Assembly (NCBI GenBank): GCA_963771505.1
Contig: CAVYTO010000005.1
Location: 62,001-126,000 of the forward strand
Source of the DNA: JAJPHW01 sp963771505
GTDB taxonomy: Bacteria; Acidobacteriota; Terriglobia; Terriglobales; Acidobacteriaceae
Direction: 5' to 3'
DNA length: 64,000 nucleotides
The translations under genes and the position numbers were made by a program. Below are positions 18,439 through 26,385 of this stretch, one piece after another; the first letter of the stretch is position 1; each line of letters begins with the position of its first letter. Under the pieces are notes generated by a model, which saw nothing but the letters and a program-made list of their open reading frames with translations, searched no databases and was not told the DNA's origin.

Positions 18439-19287
18439 ATGTCATCGTCCAATTCCACAATCGCCCCGCAACAACCGGTCGAGCCGGATTCCGCTTCTCC
18501 AGTCGTCACTTTCGAAGACGTCTCAATCGCGTTCGGAGAGACGAAAGTTTTAGACGGGATTTCTTTTGCGTTGGCCAGAGGCGAGACCAAGGCCATTTTC
18601 GGCGTTGCGGGATCGGGCAAGAGCACAGTCCTCAAGCTGGCCCTCGGATTGATCCGGCCGGATAGCGGAACGGTGCGCGTGCTGGGTGAAGATCTCGGGG
18701 AGATGAAGGAAAAAGACCTGTTCGAACTGCGCCGCAGGGTTGGGATTGTATTCCAGGAGAGCGCGCTATTCGATTCGCTCAACGTCAGGGACAACGTCTC
18801 GTTTCGGTTGGCTGAAGAGGCGAAAACGCCGCCGGACGAGATCGAGAAAAAAGTTCGGGAAGCGCTTAGTTTTGTCGAGTTGGAAAAGACTGTCGACCTG
18901 TTCCCTTCTGAACTTTCGGGCGGAATGCGACGCCGGGTGGCCATCGCGCGAGCAATCATCACGCAACCGGAAGTGCTGCTCTACGATTCACCAACCGGTG
19001 GGCTGGATCCTGTCACTTCGACTACAATCATCGAGTTAATCGTGAAGCAACGCGACGTCTACGGCACCAGCGCTCTTATGGTGACGCATCGGTTGCAAGA
19101 CGCCTTTGTGATGGCAAGCCACTTTTTTGATAAAGCCACAGGCCAAATGTGGCCGCTTAAAGACGATCCTCAGCGAATAATCCCGATGAAGTTTTTGTTG
19201 TTGCGCGACGGCAAGATCATTTTCGATGGAGACGTACACGAACTCGCCCAGAGCAAAGACGAATATATCCGCGAATATATTTCTTAA
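18439..19287 (+). CDS. MlaF-like ABC transporter ATP-binding protein
   Basis: 282 residues, three bases after the permease gene. Walker A GVAGSGKST (55-63), Q-loop near VFQESALFDSL, signature LSGGMRRR (159-166), and H-loop VTHR. The MlaF-like insertion of ~30 residues before the C-terminus (FFDKATGQMWPLKDDPQRI) resembles long MlaF homologues. The Walker B segment reads VLLYDSPTGGLDP: Asp183 is followed by Ser184 where the catalytic Glu normally stands, which would be expected to slow ATP hydrolysis unless compensated. It should energise the adjacent MlaE-like permease for lipid transport. Confidence 0.9.
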   Translation: MSSSNSTIAPQQPVEPDSASPVVTFEDVSIAFGETKVLDGISFALARGETKAIFGVAGSGKSTVLKLALGLIRPDSGTVRVLGEDLGEMKEKDLFELRRRVGIVFQESALFDSLNVRDNVSFRLAEEAKTPPDEIEKKVREALSFVELEKTVDLFPSELSGGMRRRVAIARAIITQPEVLLYDSPTGGLDPVTSTTIIELIVKQRDVYGTSALMVTHRLQDAFVMASHFFDKATGQMWPLKDDPQRIIPMKFLLLRDGKIIFDGDVHELAQSKDEYIREYIS

Positions 19288-19318
19288 GCGGAAATCGAGG
19301 TTGACCGGGCGAATTGAC

Positions 19319-19777
19319 TTAGCTGGGCCTACCCGCATTCATGGTTTTTCGCCGCGCCGCCAGATTTGATTCCATCCGCTGCTGAAATTGCCGGCTCTTT
19401 TCCGTGCTGTTGATCAGTTTTTCGACGTTGGTCAAAAACGTTGGGCTGGCTTTCTCGCGGAGTTCGGGAATCAGCGCTTTCATCTTGGTGTAAATCAGAA
19501 ACATTTCGCCGGAAAAAGATGGTTCGAGGAAGAGATCGGCATTGATGGCTCCGTGGTTCACCATCGATGCAGCCATCTCCCAATATCCCATCACCTGGCG
19601 GAGCCAGTTATTTTCCTGGCTTCCGATGAAAGAGGCCACTTTGTTGTAGTCTTCCATGCTTTCCGGCCAAAAGCTGCCGACCCACCAGTTGCGGGCTTTG
19701 CGCAGTTCGGGTTCACGTCGCAGCTCATAGAGCTTCAGAATCAGTTCAGCATCGGCAGCAGTTGGCGTATTAGACAT
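19319..19777 (-). CDS. hypothetical soluble protein
   Basis: 152 residues, predicted mostly helical, without signal peptide or membrane helices. It carries a Trp-rich first half (ARNWWVGSFWPESMEDY; WLRQVMGYWEMAASMVNHG) and ends in a basic tail. The pattern recalls DUF4760-like small proteins, but I am not certain of the family. It is convergent with the MlaF-like gene and precedes topA on its strand by a short gap. Confidence 0.7.
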   Translation of the reverse strand: MSNTPTAADAELILKLYELRREPELRKARNWWVGSFWPESMEDYNKVASFIGSQENNWLRQVMGYWEMAASMVNHGAINADLFLEPSFSGEMFLIYTKMKALIPELREKASPTFLTNVEKLINSTEKSRQFQQRMESNLAARRKTMNAGRPS

Positions 19778-19822
19778 GGTTCACCTCGATTAAATTTTGA
19801 CGATGTTGGACGCGATAGTACG

Positions 19823-22018
19823 TTATGTCGTGGTTGCCGCAACCGCCTCGGCTGGCGCGGGGCGTTCGTATTCGCATTCCTTGTTCGGGCAGGCTATCAC
19901 CGGCCCCGACTTCAGGTATTTCTCCACTAGAAAATCATTGCCGCAACTCGGGCATTTTTCGGGTATCGGCTTGTGCGCGGCCGTGAACTTGCATTTCGGA
20001 TAATTGCTGCATCCGTAGAACGTGTTGCCCTTGCGCGCTTTCTTCTCAACTAATTCTCCGTCCGCGCACTCAGGACACTTCACACCGATGAAGTTTTGCT
20101 TCACATACTTACATTCGGGATAACCGCTGCATGCGGTGAATTCGCCGAAGCGGCCATGCCGGATCATCAGATTGCGTCCGCACTTCGGGCACGGTTCATC
20201 CAGCGGGATGTCGGGCACTTTCTTGCCTTGATCCAAGCGCCGCGTGGTCTTGCAGTCTGGATAGCCCGTGCAAGCCATGAACTGCCCGAAGCGGCCCCGC
20301 TTGAGCACCATGACGCGGCCGCAATTTTCGCAATACTCCTCCTGCGTCGTTTCCTGAACGTCAGCAGAATCCAAGTCCGGCAGATTGATGGGATTTTCTT
20401 TTGTGAAGTTGCAGCTGTCCTTATCTTCCTTGTCGTAAGCGCTACAGGCGTAGAAGGAGCCGTGCTTTCCCCACTTGATTACGAGCGGCGATCCGCACTT
20501 TTCGCACTTCTCGTCGGTCGGCTTCTCCATGCGCTTGACGTTCTCCATATGCTTTTCCGCATATTTCAAGTCCTTGGAGAATTTTTGGTAGAAGTCGGCG
20601 AGAGCGTCGGTCCATTTCTCTTTTCCTTCTTCTACATCGTCAAGCTGTTCTTCGAGGCGGGCCGTGTAAGCGACGTCAAAAATGTCGCGGAAATTCTCGA
20701 CGAGCAGGTCGGTAACGACCAACCCAATTTCGGTCGGGGAGAACTTGCCGCCAATTTTTTGCACATACTGGCGTTCCTGAATGGTGCTCAGGATCGCGGA
20801 ATAGGTCGACGGGCGACCTATGCCACGTTCTTCCAGTTCTTTCACCAACGACGCTTCGTTGTAGCGCGGAGGCGGTTCCGTGAAATGCTGCTCTGGCTTG
20901 AGTTCGCGTAGAGTCAGTTTCTGGCCCGCTTCGAGAGGAGGCAGCTTGTGCTTCAACTCTTCGTCGTCTTCGTCCTTGCCGTCTTTCGACTCTTCGTAGA
21001 CCTTCAAGAATCCGTCGAATTTCAGCACCGAACCGGTCACGCGGAACCAGAAACTCTCGTTTCCGTTTTTGGCGTCGATGTCGACTGTGGTCTGGTCAAA
21101 GACCGCGGGCATGATTTGCGACGCAACGAAGCGCTGCCAGATCAGTTTGTAAACCTTGAATTCGTCTTCTTTCAGGTACTGCTTGACCAGATCGGGATGG
21201 TGCGTCACGGACGTGGGCCGGATGGCTTCGTGCGCGGCTTGCGCTTCCTTCTTTTCTTTGTAGGTATTGGGCGATCCGGGCAGATACTCATCGCCGTATT
21301 GAGCTTTGATGTATTCCCGCACTTCCGCCAGCGCATCGTTCGAGACGCGCGTGGAATCGGTACGCATGTAGGTGATCAGGCCAACCAGACCTTCTTCACC
21401 AAGCTCAATGCCTTCATAGAGGCGTTGGGCGATCATCATGGTGCGCTTCACGCTGAAACGCAGTTTGCGGGATGAATCCTGTTGCAGCTTGCTGGTGGTG
21501 AACGGCGGCGTCGCGTTCCGGCGGCGTTCTTTCTTTTCGACGCTGCGCACCAGCCAATCGGATTTTTCCAGCGCCGCACGAATTTTTTCGGCATCTTCGC
21601 CGTTGGTGACTTCGACTTTTTCTTCGCCTTTGCCAACGAATCGCGCGTCGAATGCAGGCGGCTTGGGGCCGGCCAATGCGGCGTCGATTGTCCAGTATTC
21701 TTTCTTCTCGAATGCCTTGATCTCGCGTTCGCGCTCAACGATCAGTCGGAGGGCGACGGTCTGCACACGTCCCGCCGATATTCCCCGCCGGACTTTGTCC
21801 CAGAGCAGGGGTGAGACTTGATATCCGACGAGGCGATCAAGCACACGTCGAGCCTGCTGAGCGTCGACCAAATCGCGGTCAATTGCACGAGGATGCTCGA
21901 AGGCCTCTTGCACCGCGCGCTTCGTGATCTCGTTAAAGGTGACCCTGCCGGATGCGCTCTTCGCCCGGTTCTTCTTTTTTGGCTTTCTTTTTCTTTTTTC
22001 CGCCGTTATTTTCGCCAA
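19823..22018 (-). CDS. topA: DNA topoisomerase I, C-terminal fragment (frameshifted gene)
   Basis: Conserved topoisomerase IA sequence resumes at GRVTFNEITKRAVQEAF and runs to the stop. It includes the active-site tyrosine in LITYMRTDSTRVS and five C-terminal four-Cys zinc ribbons (starting CEKC, CENC, CPKC, CPEC, CPSC), more than the three of E. coli TopA. The TOPRIM part lies in another frame just upstream (next entry). Joining them needs a +1 (or -2) shift inside an A-rich Lys-coding linker at about 21960-22013. The nominal TTG start at 22018 has no biological support. The intact enzyme relaxes negative supercoils and is normally essential, so a sequence error or transcript slippage is more likely than a dead gene. 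Confidence 0.88.
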   Translation of the reverse strand: MAKITAEKRKRKPKKKNRAKSASGRVTFNEITKRAVQEAFEHPRAIDRDLVDAQQARRVLDRLVGYQVSPLLWDKVRRGISAGRVQTVALRLIVEREREIKAFEKKEYWTIDAALAGPKPPAFDARFVGKGEEKVEVTNGEDAEKIRAALEKSDWLVRSVEKKERRRNATPPFTTSKLQQDSSRKLRFSVKRTMMIAQRLYEGIELGEEGLVGLITYMRTDSTRVSNDALAEVREYIKAQYGDEYLPGSPNTYKEKKEAQAAHEAIRPTSVTHHPDLVKQYLKEDEFKVYKLIWQRFVASQIMPAVFDQTTVDIDAKNGNESFWFRVTGSVLKFDGFLKVYEESKDGKDEDDEELKHKLPPLEAGQKLTLRELKPEQHFTEPPPRYNEASLVKELEERGIGRPSTYSAILSTIQERQYVQKIGGKFSPTEIGLVVTDLLVENFRDIFDVAYTARLEEQLDDVEEGKEKWTDALADFYQKFSKDLKYAEKHMENVKRMEKPTDEKCEKCGSPLVIKWGKHGSFYACSAYDKEDKDSCNFTKENPINLPDLDSADVQETTQEEYCENCGRVMVLKRGRFGQFMACTGYPDCKTTRRLDQGKKVPDIPLDEPCPKCGRNLMIRHGRFGEFTACSGYPECKYVKQNFIGVKCPECADGELVEKKARKGNTFYGCSNYPKCKFTAAHKPIPEKCPSCGNDFLVEKYLKSGPVIACPNKECEYERPAPAEAVAATTT

Positions 22019-22310
22019 GTTCCTCAGCCAGGTGAGCTGCGATCGCCTCCCCCTCGCGATCAGGATCGGGCGCCAGATAGATGCGGTCCATGCCCAATGC
22101 CAACTTTTTCAGCTTTGCCAACACCTTCTCTTTACCGGGTATAACGATGTATTCCGTAGCGAAGTCGTTTTCGATGTCGACACCCAACGTACTTTTGGGC
22201 AAGTCCTTGACATGGCCGAGTGAAGCTTCGACCGTGAAACCCTTCCCCAAATACTTTTGAATGGTCTTCGCCTTAGCTGGCGACTCGACGATTACTAATC
22301 CCTTTGACAA
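21933..22310 (-). CDS. topA: DNA topoisomerase I, N-terminal TOPRIM fragment (frameshifted gene)
   Basis: 125 residues from ATG 22310. It begins KGLVIVESPAKAKTIQKYLG and contains the TOPRIM acid cluster DPDREGEAIAAHL, both diagnostic for bacterial topoisomerase I. Conserved sequence ends at HLAEELGE; the remaining ~25 residues (Lys-rich, then RIRQGHL) are out-of-frame reading before a stop at 21933. The rest of the enzyme continues in the overlapping frame. On its own the fragment would lack the active-site tyrosine. Confidence 0.88.
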   Translation of the reverse strand: MSKGLVIVESPAKAKTIQKYLGKGFTVEASLGHVKDLPKSTLGVDIENDFATEYIVIPGKEKVLAKLKKLALGMDRIYLAPDPDREGEAIAAHLAEELGENNGGKKKKKAKKEEPGEERIRQGHL

Positions 22311-22438
22311 TGTTTCCTCGGTTCTGGACTTAGACTCAAGAAGCTAGCACGAAATCTATGAATGCAACAAGCACTCGCGTGATTCCAAGATCAAGAGATT
22401 TTGGGTTGCCGAGACTCGCATCATGCGCCCATCCCGAT

Positions 22439-23641
22439 CTAGAAACTTCTGACAAAGCTCTTGCCCGGCAGTTGTTTTACCTTGCCCTGCAACTCCAATT
22501 CGAACAGCGCGGCGAAGATTTCGGATGGCGACAGCGCCATTTCGAGGCGCTCCACAATCTCATCTATATGTGTTGCCTCGTCGGCTTTGAGCAGCGCATA
22601 AATCTTTTTCTCATGTGGAGGCAGTGCCGGCTCGTTAAATAAGGATGCGGTTTCCGGTACATTCGATTCATCGGCGCCTTCCGGCATCAGCGTAAGTCGC
22701 ACATTTGGCGGAAGTTCCTCCCAAACGTCTTCCCACGTGGCGCAGAGCTTGGCACCTTGCTTGATGAGGGTGTTCGGTCCCCAGGAGTTTTTATTTGTGA
22801 CATTTCCGGGCACGGCAAACACCTCGCGGCCCTGTTCCAAGGCGCAGCGCGCGGTGATTCTGGTACCGCTGTATTCCGCCGCTTCGACTACTAAAACACC
22901 AATCGACAAACCGCTGATGATGCGGTTGCGGATGGGGAAGTTTTGCGGAGCGGCAAATATGGCCAGGGGGAACTCGGAAAGCAGCGCGCCATTTGCAGCG
23001 AGAATCTGGTCCGCCAGACGGGCATTTTCTTTCGGATAAATTATGTCCACTCCCGTTCCCATGACTGCGACGGTTTTCCCTTTGGCGGCTAACGCGCCTC
23101 GATGCCCTGCACTGTCTACGCCGCGCGCCAGGCCGCTAAATATCACCAGACCTCGCGCGGCCAGGTCGCACGCCAGTCGCTCCGCCATGCCTAAGCCGTA
23201 GGGTGTGGGATGTCGCGTTCCAACGAGCGCAATGCCCGGCTGCGACGCCAGCAAGAAATTGCCGCGGACGTAGAGCACGATCGGCGGATCGTAGATTTGT
23301 TTGAGTTGGCTGGGATACGAATCGTTACCGAACGCGATCACTTCAACGCCTTGAGCGGCCGCTCGGCCGATCTCGTCATGGGCCATTTCGATTGAGCGCC
23401 CAGTTCCGAGCGCCTGAGCCGATACGGCCTGCAAACCTGTAGCTTCCAGATCGGTCAGAGATGCGGCGAAAACAGCGTCGATTCCGCCCATGTACTCGAC
23501 GAGCTTGTGGGCTCGGGTTGGGCCGATCCCTGGAGTGAGCGAGAGCGCCAACCACATGAGTGTGCGTTCGTTTGGCTGACGAGCGAGTTGGGATTCCGGT
23601 TTGCCTGCTTCTGAAATGATTGCTGCGGTCGATTTGCCCAT
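22439..23641 (-). CDS. dprA: DNA-processing protein DprA
   Basis: 400 residues from ATG 23641, preceded by GAGGTG. An N-terminal SAM-like/HhH segment (LTPGIGPTRAHKLVEYMGG) precedes the Rossmann-like DprA core (~105-310: ALVGTRHPTPYGLGMAERLA, FSGLARGVDSAGHRGAL, GTGVDIIYPKEN, GALLSEFPLA, FPIRNRIISGLS). A winged-helix domain closes the protein (~340-400). DprA loads RecA on incoming single-stranded DNA during natural transformation. It lies just upstream of topA on the same strand, a common dprA-topA order in bacteria. Confidence 0.94.
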   Translation of the reverse strand: MGKSTAAIISEAGKPESQLARQPNERTLMWLALSLTPGIGPTRAHKLVEYMGGIDAVFAASLTDLEATGLQAVSAQALGTGRSIEMAHDEIGRAAAQGVEVIAFGNDSYPSQLKQIYDPPIVLYVRGNFLLASQPGIALVGTRHPTPYGLGMAERLACDLAARGLVIFSGLARGVDSAGHRGALAAKGKTVAVMGTGVDIIYPKENARLADQILAANGALLSEFPLAIFAAPQNFPIRNRIISGLSIGVLVVEAAEYSGTRITARCALEQGREVFAVPGNVTNKNSWGPNTLIKQGAKLCATWEDVWEELPPNVRLTLMPEGADESNVPETASLFNEPALPPHEKKIYALLKADEATHIDEIVERLEMALSPSEIFAALFELELQGKVKQLPGKSFVRSF

Positions 23642-23735
23642 ATTTACACCTCGTTCCACTCAGGGCGGACTCTGACATTGCTGAAAAACACAGTCAAGGT
23701 TGGATGACACAAGTTTGCTAAAATTCGCTAACACC

Positions 23736-24569
23736 ATGCCTGCCCGCCTGCGCGTTGCCGCCATTTCCTATCTCAATACGGCTCCGCTAATGTGGGATTT
23801 TGAGCATGGCAATGCCGGCGGCGACTTCGAAGTCTCATACACACTTCCCTCGCAATGCTCTCGGGCACTGGAGGCCGGGGCGGCCGACATCGGCATCATT
23901 CCGGCCGCAGCCTACTGCTCGGTACGCGATCTGGCAATTATTCCGGATGTTGCAATCGCATCCCGCGGACCGGTGCGGTCGATTCTTTTGATCGGCAAGT
24001 GTCCGATTCAAGAGGTTCGATCCGTCGCCCTCGACACGTCTTCGATGACCTCGGTTGCGCTCACGAAAGTCCTGTTTGCGAATCTGTGGCAGCGCAGGCC
24101 GCTTTTTAGGTCAATGGAACCGCGGCTTGACTCTATGCTGGAAGCGAACGATGCTGCATTAATCATTGGTGACCCGGCCCTGCAACTCGACCGTTCTAAA
24201 TATTTCACCGTTGACCTGGCGGAAGAATGGGTGCGCTGGACCGGCAAACCTTTCGTGTTTGCATTCTGGGCGGTGCGGCGTGACGTCGTCGGGGACCGCC
24301 AAGGCGAACTCGGTGAAGTTTTTCGAAAATCGCGAGATAACGGCTTGCAGCCTGAACATCTCAGCCAGATTACGAGCGAGTGGGCTCCTCGACTGGGTCT
24401 CACAGAATCAGCAGTTCGCAGTTACCTCGAGGACAATATCCACTTCTATCTCGATCCGCCTTGCCTGGATGGTTTGGCGCACTTCTATCGGCTTGCGCAT
24501 GAGTGCGGCGCGTTACCTGAAATCCCACCGCTGATCTTCGCCGGAAAGCTACACCCGGAGCAGGTTTGA
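23736..24569 (+). CDS. mqnA: chorismate dehydratase (futalosine menaquinone route)
   Basis: 277 residues from ATG 23736; an in-frame TTG at 23700 would add 12 unconserved residues. The sequence has MqnA features: RVAAISYLNTAPLMW at the start, then GAADIGIIPAAAY and ALDTSSMTSVALTKVL. It belongs to the periplasmic-binding-protein-like MqnA/MqnD fold and converts chorismate to 3-enolpyruvyl-benzoate, the first step of the futalosine pathway. mqnC and mqnD lie downstream on the same strand, supporting the assignment. Confidence 0.9.
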   Translation: MPARLRVAAISYLNTAPLMWDFEHGNAGGDFEVSYTLPSQCSRALEAGAADIGIIPAAAYCSVRDLAIIPDVAIASRGPVRSILLIGKCPIQEVRSVALDTSSMTSVALTKVLFANLWQRRPLFRSMEPRLDSMLEANDAALIIGDPALQLDRSKYFTVDLAEEWVRWTGKPFVFAFWAVRRDVVGDRQGELGEVFRKSRDNGLQPEHLSQITSEWAPRLGLTESAVRSYLEDNIHFYLDPPCLDGLAHFYRLAHECGALPEIPPLIFAGKLHPEQV

Positions 24570-24613
24570 AGCCGAAGGTTCGAGCGGTTCCCAATCGTTC
24601 TAATAAGGATTGA

Positions 24614-25222
24614 ATGGCCATCCCTCACATTTTCGGCGTCCTGTTGATTGCCAAATGGCTGCGCAACGTGCGGTCTGCGGGATTGATTGTTGTCGGTTTG
24701 GCTGACAATTCCGTGGTCCCCATGCCCGGTAGCATGGACGTGCTCACGATTTGGCTCGCGGCTAGCCAGCGGCAGTATTGGCTTTATTACGCGGCTGTCG
24801 CCACTGCCAGCGCAGTGGGCGGCGGTTATCTTACTTACGCAATCGCTCGCAAACAGGGCAAAGACTACCTTCAGCGACGACTCTCGGCCCGGCGGGCGAA
24901 GTCAATCAACCGCCGGTTTGAGCGTTGGGGTTTTTGGGCGGTAGCCGTGCCTGCTGTGCTGCCGCCGCCGTTCCCTATGGTTCCTTTTTTGCTGGCGGCT
25001 GGCGCTTTGCAATATCCGCCAAAGCAATTTGTCGGGGCGCTTGCCCTGGGTCGAGGAGTTCGTTTCACGATCCTTGCCGCTCTCGGAGCTCTTTACGGCA
25101 ACGTAATCGCCGCGTTCTTCGCGAAGTACTACAAGCCGGCGGTTGTAGTTTTGGTCGGCTTGTCGGTGATCAGCGGCTCATGGGCGTTGTTTGAATATTA
25201 TCGGCAGAAAAAATCCAGTTGA
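24614..25222 (+). CDS. VTT-domain (SNARE-associated/DedA-like) membrane protein
   Basis: 202 residues with about five hydrophobic segments. The VTT/DedA pattern is visible in the N-terminal GLADNSVVPMPGSMDVLTIW, the Gly-rich helix AVGGGYLTYAIARKQG, the re-entrant segment PAVLPPPFPMVPFLLAAGAL and LALGRGVRFTILAALGALYG. DedA-family members take part in membrane lipid homeostasis, including flipping of undecaprenyl phosphate or phospholipids. The exact substrate is not evident. The gene sits between mqnA and mqnC on the same strand. Confidence 0.85.
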   Translation: MAIPHIFGVLLIAKWLRNVRSAGLIVVGLADNSVVPMPGSMDVLTIWLAASQRQYWLYYAAVATASAVGGGYLTYAIARKQGKDYLQRRLSARRAKSINRRFERWGFWAVAVPAVLPPPFPMVPFLLAAGALQYPPKQFVGALALGRGVRFTILAALGALYGNVIAAFFAKYYKPAVVVLVGLSVISGSWALFEYYRQKKSS

Positions 25223-25310
25223 GGGGCTTATCTCGGCGCGATAGGCGCGACTGTCGGTGAGTTGGAGTAACGGCATATGTCCGATAGAATTGATACAAAG
25301 CTGACTTGCT

Positions 25311-26357
25311 ATGACGATTTCCAAACGTGACGCGCTTGATCTTTTCAACTCGGACGACCTGATTGGGATTGGCATGGAGGCTGACGCCATCCGCCGCGAG
25401 AAACACCCCGACGGCATCGCAACTTACATTATCGACCGGAACATTAATTACACCAATTTTTGTACCGAATACTGCACGTTTTGCGCATTTTATCGTCCGC
25501 TGAAGGGCCCGCAAGCAAAGGAGGGATACATCCTTGATCTCGACACCATCTTCGACAAAATTCAGGAGACGGTCGACAACGGTGGGACTGGCGTGTTGAT
25601 GCAGGGCGGCCTGCATCCCGATTTAAAGATGGACTGGCATGTGCGGCTATTGAGCGGCATTCGAGAGCGCTTCCCCAAGGTTCATCTGCACTGCTATTCG
25701 GCGTCTGAAATTATTGCCATTGCCGAGTACAGCGGGCTTACGATTCGAGACACGATCGTGCAACTGCGCGATGCTGGCCTCGATTCGATCCCCGGCGGCG
25801 GCGCGGAAATTTTGGATGACGAAGTACGGCACAAAATTGCCCGGCTTAAATGCCTGACCAACGATTGGCTCAATGTGCACCGCACCGCTCATCAGCTGGG
25901 CATGCGGACCACCGCGACCATGATGTTCGGCGTCGGCGAAAATTACGAGCATCGCGTCAATCACTTCCAGCGGCTATACGAGCTTCAGGAAGAAACCGGC
26001 GGATTCACGGCGTTTATCCCTTGGAGCTTTCAGCCCGCGAACACTGCACTCGGCGGTCGTCACTGGGAAGAAGCAACGGCTGTCGAATATTTGAAGACGC
26101 TCGCGATTTCAAGGATTTATCTTTCAAATTTTTTGAATGTTCAATCCAGTTGGGTGACGCAGGGCCTTAAAGTTTGCCAGATGGGCTTGAGGTTCGGCGG
26201 CAACGACGTTGGGTCGGTGATGCTGGAAGAAAATGTCGTGCGCGCCGCCGGAGTCACCAACTGCACCACCGAAGAAGAATTGCGGCGCATCATTCGCGAT
26301 GCAGGATTTCGTCCGGTGCAGCGCGATTCACTCTATCGAACTTATTTCCTGAACTGA
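25311..26357 (+). CDS. mqnC: dehypoxanthine futalosine cyclase (radical SAM)
   Basis: 348 residues. The radical-SAM iron-sulfur motif is C51, C55 and C58 (CTEYCTFC), within NINYTNFCTEYCTFCAFYRP, which is typical of MqnC/MqnE/CofH enzymes. Later motifs GGTGVLMQGGLHPDL, SIPGGGAEIL and TTATMMFGVGE fit MqnC better than MqnE. It cyclises dehypoxanthine futalosine to cyclic DHFL, which MqnD then cleaves. mqnD is 2.5 kb downstream. Confidence 0.93.
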   Translation: MTISKRDALDLFNSDDLIGIGMEADAIRREKHPDGIATYIIDRNINYTNFCTEYCTFCAFYRPLKGPQAKEGYILDLDTIFDKIQETVDNGGTGVLMQGGLHPDLKMDWHVRLLSGIRERFPKVHLHCYSASEIIAIAEYSGLTIRDTIVQLRDAGLDSIPGGGAEILDDEVRHKIARLKCLTNDWLNVHRTAHQLGMRTTATMMFGVGENYEHRVNHFQRLYELQEETGGFTAFIPWSFQPANTALGGRHWEEATAVEYLKTLAISRIYLSNFLNVQSSWVTQGLKVCQMGLRFGGNDVGSVMLEENVVRAAGVTNCTTEEELRRIIRDAGFRPVQRDSLYRTYFLN

Positions 26358-26385
26358 CCGCGCGGAAAATGCTCCCATAATCTTG

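Noticed and set aside
20096..20911. 271-aa open frame on the plus strand
   Set aside because: Antisense to the zinc-ribbon half of topA, composition follows the coding strand; no ribosome-binding site or family match.
21993..22001. A AAA AAG slippery heptamer in topA as a programmed -1 frameshift site
   Set aside because: The coding strand has the dnaX-like heptamer in frame, but -1 slippage leads to the third frame. The topA halves need +1 or -2, so a classic -1 programmed shift cannot join them.
24550..24613. Possible tRNA (GGTTCGAG-like T-loop)
   Set aside because: No acceptor stem, D-loop or anticodon arm can be folded around it.
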